Assembly (NCBI GenBank): GCA_002633005.1
Contig: NMRA01000054.1
Location: 539,794-603,793, forward strand
Length of the DNA stretch: 64,000 nucleotides
Source: Phoronis australis
Lineage: Eukaryota; Phoronida; Phoronidae
Direction of reading: 5' to 3'
The position numbers and the translations under genes are program-made. A model generated the notes under the pieces. The model ran no database searches. It had not been told where the DNA came from and saw only the letters and a list, made by a program, of their open reading frames with translations. Each line of letters starts with the position of its first letter. The first letter of the stretch is position 1. Of this stretch, positions 1 through 12,600 are shown one piece after another.

Positions 1-431
1 TTACTAGACGGGCACTAAAACGAAATTACCAGCCACTTCAGGCCATAAACGCATGAATTACATTGCATGTGAAGACCCGACAAGCAGCTTGAGATATACT
101 GAAAAGCAAAACTGAACAGAAAGGAGACAAACAGGTGCATAAAAATTGAAACTCACCGTGACATACTGCATAATTTTATCGTCAAAATGGACAACGATTA
201 ATGAAATGACCATGAGAGTGTAAACTGCACAAACCATGTGTTACACATGCACTTAAAACATATGAAGAAGTGAAAAGACAAAAACGAACAAGTATATAGC
301 CAAGAAATACAAAGTATACATTTCAATCTGGTGCAAATCATTTTCAGTCCAAAACATTAGTTTTTTAACTTTGCACAGCTCGTCTATTTTTCAATCTTTA
401 TTATTTTTGTAAATGATACAAGAATATGTAC
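1..431. other. NELL intron (partial), no feature seen
   Basis: Downstream intron after exon 17. AT-rich, no exon-like sequence, repeat or gene that I can support. Confidence 0.6.
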
Positions 432-602
432 CAAACATTCACAGACGAAACACTTGTAGTTCCACATATCTCCCGTGTTGAATACAACCTGGTCCAAGTC
501 CTGGTGAAGGCACTGGCGATGGATGCCACACTCTGGACAACACGACGTGTTGAAGTCTCCCGTACAGTCACATGTGACTTTTGTACAGTTGGTATGACCA
601 GC
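432..602 (-). CDS. NELL: NELL exon 17: end of VWC3 and first half of VWC4
   Basis: Acceptor CCACTGCAG|GCT, donor TGTTTG|GTACATATTC. Reads [45 protein letters not shown]. Corresponds to the VCDCQ...CCPECD...SCQQCRCL stretch near the C-terminus of NELL. Phase 0-0. The remaining exon or exons (EGEVDC... in vertebrates) should lie left of position 1. Confidence 0.95.
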
Positions 603-3600
603 CTGCAGTGGATAATTCAATGAATACAATGAATGCAATGCAACAGTTTTACATCAGTGCTTAAAGTTGCATTTCACCCTGTTAAATTGGGTGAAAAATC
701 AAATTGGGCCTTTTACTCTCATAAGATCAGTCCCATAATATTTGTTAACACAACAGGTCTCTGCTTCCCTTACAAACTCGGAGATAAGACCACAGTTCAA
801 GAGACTGACCTCATCGAAATCACATGCTGGTTCAAAAAAGCCCTTTGGTATGTTAAACTGCTTTGTTCTGAGGACACACGGAGTTTCTTGTGAAAAAAGA
901 AATTTGAATTCTGAATTTTCCTCCCAAAAATCAGGAATTCACTGCAACTACCCCAATCTCGTAGTGGAGACAAAATTCCAAATGCCCATGCCCACGACTT
1001 TTATATTCCAGAAATGTAGGCTAAAATTTTTTATTTTATTTTTATTTTATTATTGTGATATTTAAAATGAGGGTGGCCTCTTCAGTGACAGCACTGCTTT
1101 CCAAGAGGGCCCTCAAAATATGTCAATGTAAACCAGATTTTTACCAATTTTCATTTTTGGGGGAGGTACACAGGCCCAAACCGTGACTTTAGATCTCGAA
1201 TCACACAGGCAATGTGAACATGGGTCATTTTCAAACAAGCAGTTTTAGGGTTGGCCAAGCCCACTTAACTCTGAACCATTTTCATAAGTCGCTGATAGTT
1301 TCAATGCTCTTGTTGGTAACATAATTAGAATCCAATCACAGTAAGAAATATGAGACCAATTTCATGAAAGTAAATGGCCTAATACGACTTTCAATTTTAG
1401 CCAGCTAAACACGGCAACTGGAATACAGCTTAAGTTTGTAGAATGGGGCTTGTCAAGCAATGTGTTGAAGACTACTTTAGTTAGACAGATCAAGTTTGAA
1501 TCTAATACTGGAATTAAAACTTACAAAAATTAGCAATGTTGCGTTCACATCTCACAGACTTCAGCTTGGCTAGTGACATAATAGTTATTCTGGCCAATTG
1601 GTGGCGTATTGACTAAACGGCGCGGCATTGACGTCAGTACACCATCCCATACGTGTGACAAATCAAATCATAAACCGCCTCTTTTATTTGAAGAGGGACT
1701 CTCAATGCGCTCATGAAAAAAAGAGGCAGTTAAATACGATTCGATTTGTCACACGTATGGGATGGTGTACTGACGTCAATGCCACGCCCGGTGTTTAGCC
1801 AAAACGCCACCAATTGGCCAAAATAACGATTACGTCACAAGCAAAGCTGAACTCCGTGAGATGCAGACGCAACGTCGCTAATTTTTGTAAGTTTTAATTC
1901 CAGTTTAAGACTCAAACTTGATCAGTTTTCTCAACTGGATGTCTCAAAATTTTCATGCTTTCACTACTTTAGTTAGTCACAATTTGTTACTTCTGTCTAG
2001 TAGTATAGTGCGACCACCCCACATTGGAGAATACACAATATAATGGCTTCATACAGATTACTTTACAGTCATATGTGACTTTTGTACATTTGATGTGACC
2101 TGAGCTACAGCAAATTCAACGAAATAGCTTTAATTTGCGGATATGTTCTGAAAATACACAAGTCACATGGCATGAAATGATGTTCAAATCTCCACGACAG
2201 TTGTACATGTCTTTTTTACACTAAGCATGACTGCTCTGCAATGAAAAGTTTGAAATACAAAGACAAATACAAATACAATACAACTGCCAGAATGGCTAAC
2301 AGTACAGTGGCAGATCTAGGATATCATAAGGAGGGGGGGCTCGACATTTTGTCTTGGGGAATCACGCAAAGCATGATTGGTGTGTGTGGGCCAAGCTTTC
2401 AATGGAAGGGTGGTCTAGAATTTCTGGGATGTGGGGTGACTAAAAAACAGGAAACCGATTGCGCTGATGGTCTCACAAAAGGCTCTGAGCCTCCCACACA
2501 CGCAATCTAAAACTGCCCACATTGTTAAATCTCCCATGCATATACCGTAATCGTTCGGGTTAACGCCCATGCTCAGTTAACCGCCCATCCCCGACTTTAA
2601 GTGGATTTTCGATTTAACCGCCCACTGCTCGGTTAACCGCCCTCCCCCGATTTTTTGGATTCGCCAATTTAACCGACCAGGGCGTTAACCCGAACGATTA
2701 CGGTATACTGGGAGTTAGTTCATAAAATCAATATTTCCTCACGCTCGTACTTATTTTTTCCCGTAGCCAAGGTAGGGGAGAGGGGGACCAGGCCCCCTGC
2801 CCCCCCCCTAAATCCGCATATGCGATACACATCAAATAAGTTTGACCGAAACATGCTTCATGTGCCCCTTGCAGTTACAAGTGGTTACAGTTGAATGACT
2901 GTGATAATGTTTTAAAAAATATATCATGTTAAGGGAAAAGAAGATACAAAAGAGCAAGTAAAATACCTGGCAGTGGCAAAGTAAACATGGGTTGTCAGAA
3001 TCAAGCCATTCTGCTCCATCTTGATATTCCCCCGATTTGTGAGTACAGTCTAAAAACAAAGTCTTTAACAATTAGTGCCNGGGGACCAGGCCCCCTGCCC
3101 CCCCCTAAATCCGCATATGCGATACACATCAAATAAGTTTGACCGAAACATGCTTCATGTGCCCCTTGCAGTTACAAGTGGTTACAGTTGAATGACTGTG
3201 ATAATGTTTTAAAAAATATATCATGTTAAGGGAAAAGAAGATACAAAAGAGCAAGTAAAATACCTGGCAGTGGCAAAGTAAACATGGGTTGTCAGAATCA
3301 AGCCATTCTGCTCCATCTTGATATTCCCCCGATTTGTGAGTACAGTCTAAAAACAAAGTCTTTAACAATTAGTGCCCTTATATCATAATAGATTATAGTT
3401 TATATCATGCACTGCTTTTGCACGTAATTTTTTACACTTTTTACTTTCCTCTTTATCTTATGAACCTGCCTGTACATAAAGTTTCTCTTATCCATTTTAT
3501 ATTTCTTTAATGCAGTATCTTTTAATTTTACTCAGAAAAATATGCTTTGAAAATAATGACTTACTCATTGAGCATGCCTGGTCTCCCTCACAGACACACC

Positions 3601-6600
3601 TGTAACTGCCAGGTGAGTTCAAACACACCTGACTTGAGTGACAAGTGTGGGTCTTAAGTGAACACTCATCTATATCTGCAACCCACATGGAATACTACAT
3701 TAGAAGTGACCACATTGTATTTTCTCAGTCATCTTGTATGGTAAAAATTCTTCAATTTGGGACAGTGAAGAATTAATTATTTGCTCAAGGTCGGAGCTAC
3801 AATGTGCCAAATTCTAGAAATAGACAATATTGGACTTGCCAAATTCAAGAAGCACCGTAAAGATGGCAAAATTACCAGAATCAAGAAAATTCTTGAGTGA
3901 GTTTCAGCGTCCCAAATTCTAGAGATCCCAAATTGGTGAGCGAGAGTAACCATATCAGCTGTGTTTAGCCAAATATCTGCTAAACTCTTCACATTTTTAA
4001 ATTATATCAGTTAGCAGAACCAAATCACAGAAAAATCTACCGTTAGGGCACACTGACATGGAAAGGACAGCAACACTCGCAACAAAACATTGGTGTCAAC
4101 AACATAAATGTTTATCTTAAAGACAAAATCTCAAAAATGTTGCCAGTATCTCTTAAATTTACATATTTGTTAAAAATCTAACAAAATGAAATTCAACTTC
4201 TGCTTTGAAAAGAAGAATTTTTACCATAACCCAGATTTGAGTTCATGTAAGTGCTGATCCCTGAACCCACACTGTCCCCCTTAGTTTATGTTTTTTTAAA
4301 AATGCTTTGGGCATTGAACAATTACCGTATTCTCCCTGATAACCGCCCATGTCCCTATAAGCACCCCCAGGCGTTTTCAGACTTTGCTAAAATAAGCGCT
4401 CAGTCCATGAACGATGTGTACATGCGAAAAATGCCTTACCTACATCTCAAAATTCTACAGTAACATCTTCAATTTATCAATAAGATCTGACAGTCCTGAA
4501 AAATAATCACTGTGCGTAGAATTTGTAGACCACGAGCGTCGCCACTATGTCAGTATTTAGCTGTGACTATGCAATTCAAATTTCCGCCATTGTCAGAATA
4601 TAGTCTGACAGTATTTTTAGTTGCATTGTTTTGTTTTGTTATTCTGTTTGATTGGCATGACCCCTGAGTTAAGTACAGTGATGATGTAATTTGTTTACTA
4701 CAAAATAGTGTGTAACTTTCTAGAATGAGACTGAGGTCAGAATAGTGATGATGTAATTTGTTTACTGCAGTATAGTGTGGAACTTTCTAGAAGACTCTAG
4801 CATGACAGTGATTAATGCAGTCTGGAATATTCTAGAGACTAGTACATGTTTGTAGAATGATTGGGTAGGTTCCAGAAAGTTCTGGTATGTGCTTGAATTG
4901 ATGAAAAGTTCTAGAACAATGCATTAGGCTATAAATACAAAGGCACGGGTTTGTGTTAGTCACTTGAGTCCAAGAAGATTAAGTCAGTTGAGTCCGCCAA
5001 GAAGATCAAGTCGGGAGATCAAGTAAGTTCAAGTAAGTCAATCAGGAGAACTACAGTTGAGTTGCAGTGAAGAGAATCAGCAGTTACAGCGATAGTCAAT
5101 AGAGAGCCAGCTATAGAGACAACAGGTTCTGAACCAACGAGTGTAACAGTTGCTGAACGTTTCTCAGAAGTTCATCACAAGTCAAGGCTTCGCAGCACTG
5201 GCTGGAGCATAACCAGACATTATGTCGGACGTTTTGTTTGAGTAGGCTTGTGAACGTACGGTCGGGATTAATAAAGGATTAACTCGAACCAGTCTTCAGT
5301 CAATCTTCGCACCGAAAACTATTAGCACCGGTCTGTAACAACCTGCACCCACCCACACACGGGGAAAAACGTGACAGCCATACTTCACAAACAATGCTAT
5401 AGTTTTGCGGATCGTGCGAGCAACGTGACCCCTATTTTCTGGCCTTTCAGAATAGACGCAGCGTACTAGTCAACGGCATTGTAAAGTATCTTTGTCATAC
5501 AGGTCTTATTTCTCAATAGGAATCCAACTTTATTTGTACACGAACACTAATAAAAAAGTTTACCGCTGGTGATGAAGTACGCGCTACATACATGTACTTG
5601 TCATCAGAATTAGTCTTCGGGAACTATCCATTAATGAAATGGGTAGCAAAGTATCATCAAGAAATAAATACTGGCACTAATTTCTGAAAGTTTCCAAAAC
5701 CCTAAAACACTTTTTTTATTTTTAAGAGGAATTATTTAATTAATCCAAATTGCTGTTTTTAAAGTCAAAATGATCCACTGATAGTGAACACTTTCGCACC
5801 CTGAATCTCCCGGAAAATAACTGATAGACTGTCATGCATCCACCTGGTGACCTTTAAGATCGGCCTTACTGAAACAATTTTTGAACGGTGTTTTAGCAGA
5901 TGAGTCCAGCAAGTGCTAAATAAAACAAGTTCTGCTTATTGCTTGAGTTAATGCCTTAAGTTACAATGCACACCTAGATCGTTACACTGCGTTCACTCTG
6001 GCAAATGAACTCTTGATGACATGCACATGCTCGCTGACTCATTAACACATGCAGACAAACTTCAAAACAAGCATCAGGTGACAACAACATGTGTGTTTGT
6101 CGAGATTTTTCTCGTGTTGCGGGGTACGATTTCTCGCAGATTTGGACTTAATGTACTGTAACAGTTATTATCCCAACTCCACAGGAACTTAAAAATCATA
6201 GGGACGCTATTTTGAAAACTTTAGGATGGATTCAGGTAAGTTGTTGAGTCGAAACTGTATTTTTGTTGAAGAATTCAAGTTGCCCTATCGACGATCACAC
6301 GACAGTGTCTCATCAGTCGGTCAGTTTTCGCCCTGGGATTTCTGCACAATTTCCAAAAAAATGATCGTAATTTAACAAGGAAGTTTGATAGCAATGCACC
6401 ACAGTTTTGTAAAAAGTCTGTCATATGTTACAGATACGTAACAGAGCAAAAATGTGATGATAAATAGCTTATAATTTTACCCATTTCGGAAACCGGGTTT
6501 CAATTGTCTTGGGCTACAATAAGCGCCCCCCCAAAAGAAATTTTTCTAAACACCCTGGGTGGTTATTAGGGCGAATACAGTACGTCAAATTTTTACAATT

Positions 6601-9600
6601 ACAGAAAATATGTTCAGGAAATGAAATGCTTCACAATACCTTTACAGTTTTGTCCAAATAAATTGTCTGGAGTTGAGCTGCGATAACCGGGAAGGCACTC
6701 ACACATGTAAGCCCCGAGCATATTTACACAACGAGACGTATGACTGCATGAAGATATGCCGAAGGCGCATTCGTTGAAGTCTGAGGACAATAACATTCAC
6801 AAAGTTATAGAGTTACGAACTACTGCAAAATTATCTGTGTTGAAACATTTTATAGAGTGCCAGATTTTAGAAGACCAACTTCAATGTGACAAATAAGATA
6901 AAAAGAAAGTTTGGCTACGTATAAAACTGTCCCAGGGATGAAAAAAGCAAATTAAATTATGATTGTTAAAATTAGTCATTAAATTTGAGAGACCAGAGAC
7001 TGAATAAAAAACACTGAGCTAAAACAGATATGCTGTGTCCACACAATCAGTGGTTCCCAGAAATGTTCTCCTAAACATCTTATTGCTGGGACAGGTTTCG
7101 CTGGCACAACCTAATCAACTTTGGTATACCTGGCGGACCAACAGAATTTTAACATGGCATGGCATTTCATCATAAAAATTAAATCACATTTTTGAAAAAT
7201 CATAGAAAGAAATTTTAAAATCATCGTAGATTTTCATGTTCAATTTTCATAAAAAGACAGGTCAAAATGAACCACGACAAAAATTCTAGATACAAGTACT
7301 ATGAATTGAAGTGATATAAATAAAATTTTACGTATGGTTAAATACCTAGTTCACATGATTTGCCCATAAATCCATGAACACACTTGCAAATATTAGGCTT
7401 TGTACACACACCACCATGGAGGCAACCGTTCTCACATTGAGCTGAAAATAAATTTAGACGTAAGTCGTGTTTGCTAGAAATTCATTAGGAAGATTCTTCA
7501 CTACTACACCTCTTTCTCACATTTTTATAGGAATTGATACATTTTTACCGCAGAGTCCTAGAAAAGTGGCATGTCACAACATCAAAAGTCGTAGCCCCCG
7601 ATCCCTTATGTGCCCAAAGCTGATCTATTGTTAGAGTTAGCATGGCTTGATCAAGTGTCTCATATCCAAAAGCTTTAAACCTAAATAAGGCTGTTTTTCA
7701 TACTGTTTGATTAAATAAACGTTTTAAAAAATTCAATATATCACCAGATGTACTTCAACACCTCAAACAGCATTTACCAAAGAGGTAAAATCTCATTGTA
7801 ATAGATAGTGAATTTTAATTATGGATAAAGGTCAAGAAATCAGTGTTGAAATTCCTTTTCAGCTAACACAAAGCAACTGGCCAGTAAGGATTGCATTTTC
7901 TGTACAAATATGTGTTTACATACGTTGACAATCAAACCCATCGCCTTGGTAACCAGGAGTGCACTGACAGGTGTAGCTGCCTAGAGTATTGGTACAGGCA
8001 GCATTCTCATCACAGGCCTGAGTCAGACTCAGTGAGTTGTACCCACATTCATTTATATCTGAAATACAAGAAAAAACAACCCATGAAAAATGAACTAGCT
8101 CTGGGTAAATACTGCCTCACCCCAACACACAAACCAAGGAAGTCATGTGTCCGTTGAGGTCATATAGGATGTTACTGACAGGTCTTCGTATTGAACCAAA
8201 TATCTACGAAACTACAGAACTTGACTCAATTTGATTTTTGACTTTTTACCAACCTGTTACCAATTGATTCATGTGACCATGTCTTTAAGCAAAATTTAGA
8301 AAAAATAAGGTACGTCGATAACAAAATAATAGTATCAATAACAAGATCAATTATTTGACATTTAATTGCTCCAAGTGAGATCTTAAACAGGCTTTTACAG
8401 TTTTCTAAAAGTTTATTTCGTATTCGTTTTATGCAACTTTGCAAATTTTCATGAAAATTAGAAGTCATATTTTTGATAGTCCCTCACAGATGCATAAGTG
8501 GAACATTTCAGAGTTGAGCTCTTCAATTTATCACACAATATGGTGAGGAAGTTGAATTTTAATTTAGGAAATGAACAAAATACGTCTTAAAAAGATTTGA
8601 CTAGAACAGCAGTGCTTTCCCCAATTTCATTTAGAAAACAATGGAATTCCTCTGAAAAATACAAAAAATGTAATTTCAACAATTTCTATAACAAAATTGA
8701 AAAGAGCTCCAACCAGCCTTTTATTGTCAATTAATGTTACTTACCAAGGCAGATGCCAATCTCATTCATAGAGTATCCAGGCATGCAGTCACATCCGTAT
8801 GAACCGACAGTGTTCACACAAACACTGTTTAAGTGGCATTTATGTTTGTGAACACCCTCACTGATTGCACATTCATTAATGTCTGAAAATGGATCAAAAT
8901 GGAATTGACAGGGGTCAACGATGCGAGTATGTGACACTGGCGGATCTAGGTTGTATAATGGGAAGGGGTCAATCCCTATTTTAGACAGAAAGTGTCTGCG
9001 CAAGTCCAAAATACAGCCCGCTGACTGCCTTTTTATTTTTGGTTGTGTCCATGGGGGAAGCGGACCCCGTAAGTCCACCCCAAATCCAAAGTTGTGTGTT
9101 TTTGTATTATACATGTTCAACTATTAAAAAAAGTTATAGAGTCGAAATTTGCAATAAAACAAATGAGTTCAGACTGTGGTCTGTATATCAGACACACTCA
9201 TGCTTGGGCTAGTGTTCATGGGTAGATGTATTCACACATAAAAGCTGCGGTGAATTTAAGGTATTGAAATTATATTAACCTGCATGAAAACTGGTTCTGA
9301 TCAATAAAAATTGTAGAATTTCCAAGCAATCGTACTGATTTACAAATACTCAGCAGAAAAAATTCTGTCCGTTACTTGTATATGTTCCTAAAATGCGAAC
9401 TCAGCTTTTTAAATAGAACTTTGATGGATGTAATGTTTGATTTCTAAATGGGCCCAGGAAGCACTCCACTGACAGTTACTCTTAATTCTTTGCTTATATA
9501 GCACACAACATGGCAGACATGAGTGGAATTTTATTTTGTTGAAATTCTCAACAAAAATTAAGAGTAAAGAGTAATTAAGTCTACAATTTAAAGATGTATT

Positions 9601-12600
9601 TGCACGCTCCTAACTATGCTAATAAATAGTAGGAACTTAACGGCATTGCTATTTCACCATAATCTATGCTAGGTGAAGTGCAGTTGTATTCACTGACAAC
9701 TTGTAAATGTGAAAACAAAAATTCTGTAAATAGGGACCTTTGCACTCGTTGGGCACCCATGGTGTATGGAATGAGTATCCCAACTGACTGATCAGCCAGT
9801 CTGGATACAGCCTTATCAGTTTGACAGTGGCAAACCAATGTTTACATAGTCCAGCTCTCTCATTGTCTGCTTTCATCTCCAATATTTAAAATGCAATTTG
9901 CAAATGACTTTCAACAAAAGTCATGAAGCAGATGTGTTTTGTATGAAATACTTTCACCAAAAATCTTCGAATGTGGAGAAAAACAGTTGACTTTCAGAGA
10001 AATTAGACTTAACTTTCACCTGTCGATTCCTTTGTGTGACAGTAAGCTCTGACCAGCTTAACCACAGTATTGTGTACCAACACAAAAGGCTTGTTTGACA
10101 AGATTAATGGAGCGTGGTTCTACTTTAGATCATGATAGTGAAAATTTCTTTCGATTTTTACACTCAGGAGAATGGTACCGCATGCTAATGATATACCTCG
10201 CAGGTTCACATAGCCCACATCATGCAGTGTTACGGTAAAGTCGCACGATTTTCGGACACTGAAAGTTAATTCCAAATTTGGGTTTCCGCTAGTATCCGAA
10301 TTTCGTGGGTGTACATTATTTCGATGAGTGGTCGTAGTATCAACATTGCTGGCTCGGTCATTTGATACCAGTGTAATTGCAGGTCAATGTGACTCAAATG
10401 GTCTGCGCAATTAATTTTTGAAAATCTGGCTTTCCCAATCAGAAATGTGCATTGTCGACGCACAAAGACCGTTCCCGACAAGTACCTCAATATGAAATAT
10501 TCGGCTTGCATTGCCGATGCTCAAAAACTGTTCTCGGCAAGTGACGGAATCTTTTCAAAAATGTGCTATCTCACTTTAAATATCGGGCTGCGTTGTGAAA
10601 AGAGTCTTGAATTCCCGGTGACAAATATGGGTTTTCCAATGTGGGGGTCTGGTTTGCGTTGTTGACGCACATGAAATGTTGTAGACAACCGATTTTCTTT
10701 TGTAAAAATGCATTTTCTCAATAAAAAAATGTCGAGTTTGCGCTGTCAATGCATGGTTTCCCAATAAAAAGCTGGACTTGCGTATTCGACGCACAAAGAG
10801 GGTTCCCGACCATCAAAACATGCGCTTTCTCAATTTTAACGAATTCCATTAAACGTAACAGTAATGGATGTGGGAACGAGTTCAATGAAGAAAGAGATAA
10901 AAAATGACGAGAACATAGTATATAGTTATGTTTGTTAAACGTATCCATGCATTGTCTGCTGGTTACAAACCGAAACGCAAGTTAACTCTGACACGTTTAT
11001 TTCCATATCAACAGAAAGCTCAGTTTCAACATGAAAACTTCGAAGGAACAATTACTCAAAATAGCTTACAAAGACAATGATAGTAAAATGAGTAGTTTCT
11101 CATCGACTCGTGATCCCCATTCGTCGTCCTGGATGGAACTTGATGAAGATTTGATATCACAACCTACATAAATATGAACAATATACATTTTCAACACTTC
11201 TGCAACAAATTCACTGTCATCACTTTCATTAATCATCACAATTATTTATAATTGTCCACATTGCTGTTCACTGTCAACTGTCACAGGGAACATACACCCA
11301 ACAGTCCCCACAGTCACCAGCATGATTAAATGTAGTCAATATTTTCCATTACGTTGAAAATTTAAAGTTCTTTAACAACATAGAATACACTTATTATCCA
11401 CTCCGTCATCATTTATATCATCATTATTGTCATCAAAAGTTGTTTTTTGACTGAGACACGTGCTCAAAAAGTCTGGACAGTCACACAACATAGAACATGG
11501 CATGCCTGACTTCAAACAAGAGCACATTTTTTTACTACAACCACTTCTTTTACTCGTGCCATTAACATTTTTCATGACATTTTCTGGGGCTAAAGGCAGA
11601 GTCATCCACAAGCCACCCATTACCAACTGGAGATGGTGCACCAACATACTGTTGCAAGACTCGTTTGTGAATGGCACACGGGTAGTTTGCTCTTTTAGCA
11701 TGTAACAACAAACAATCATGATGAGGAGGCAGATCACCGATTTCAACCTGAATATGTGGTAGTGTGTTTTGTTAACTGTTGATGACTTGCCGTACAGCTT
11801 GCATACAAATGGCTCTTATGTCTTCCATGAGTTAACCAGGAAACACAAATTTTGACCCCAACTTTAATGGCAAAGAAAAAGTTAAAAAGAAATCTTTGCA
11901 AGCCTGCATCCTACCCAAAATAAAAAAGTTTTGACAACCTGAATACCGTTTCATCTAAACACCTTGTTACAGTAATCCTATTTAACTGAAATACATGTAG
12001 ATAACCAAAATGCTCTTCACCTTAGCACACAGTATGGCCAACAACTGAAATTTCATTTTGTCTACGTGCTCAGCAAAAATAAGCATTAAGAGAAATGAAC
12101 ATCATTACAAGCATTGATTGCACAGTGCAGCTGCCTTCAAACAATTTAAAACATAGAAACATTTTTATCATCCTTAATACAGTAGTTCAGCCTTTAAAAA
12201 TAGAGGAATGGTCATGTTGGAAATAGTTTTTGTTTGAAATTAAAAAGCGTCTTCTTTATCGAAGAGCTAAAATTTCATTTGACTTCCTATTTTAAATAGC
12301 GCATAATTGGAAGAGTAAACATTTTCCTTCGCTAAAAACTCCAAATCAAAATCTTCAAAACGTGAGACACTGAAATCTGCGCAACCTTTGAATTTTCAAG
12401 ATAAATGAATTACAGAACACAGGCAATATTTCCATTTCTATATTTCTCAAATTCCAAGCACTGCTCATGATTTTACATAAAAGGGTCTCAAAATAAGCTT
12501 AGAAATTCATAAAAAGCAGTGCTAATCACTCACATGTAGGTAAAAACTACTGCCAGTAAATTTGAGATTGAGACCACTATTACCACAAATTTATCAAGCA

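Larger units (their letters stand above)
4325..6580. mobile_element. Non-autonomous TIR DNA transposon at a TA target
   Basis: Left end CCGTATTCTCCCTGATAACCG and right end with reverse complement CTGTATTCGCCCTAATAACCA are imperfect TIRs of about 25-50 bp, flanked by TA at 4323-4324 and 6581-6582. No transposase ORF. The right part (about 6030-6460) recurs at 31590-31977. The LTR-like unit at about 4640-5325 lies inside. Located in NELL intron 14, between exons 14 and 15. Confidence 0.75.
3676..6639. other. NELL intron 14-15 content
   Basis: Between exon 15 and exon 14. Unique AT-rich DNA from 3676 to about 4320, then the 2.26-kb TIR element with the LTR-like unit inside. No other gene seen. 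Confidence 0.7.
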
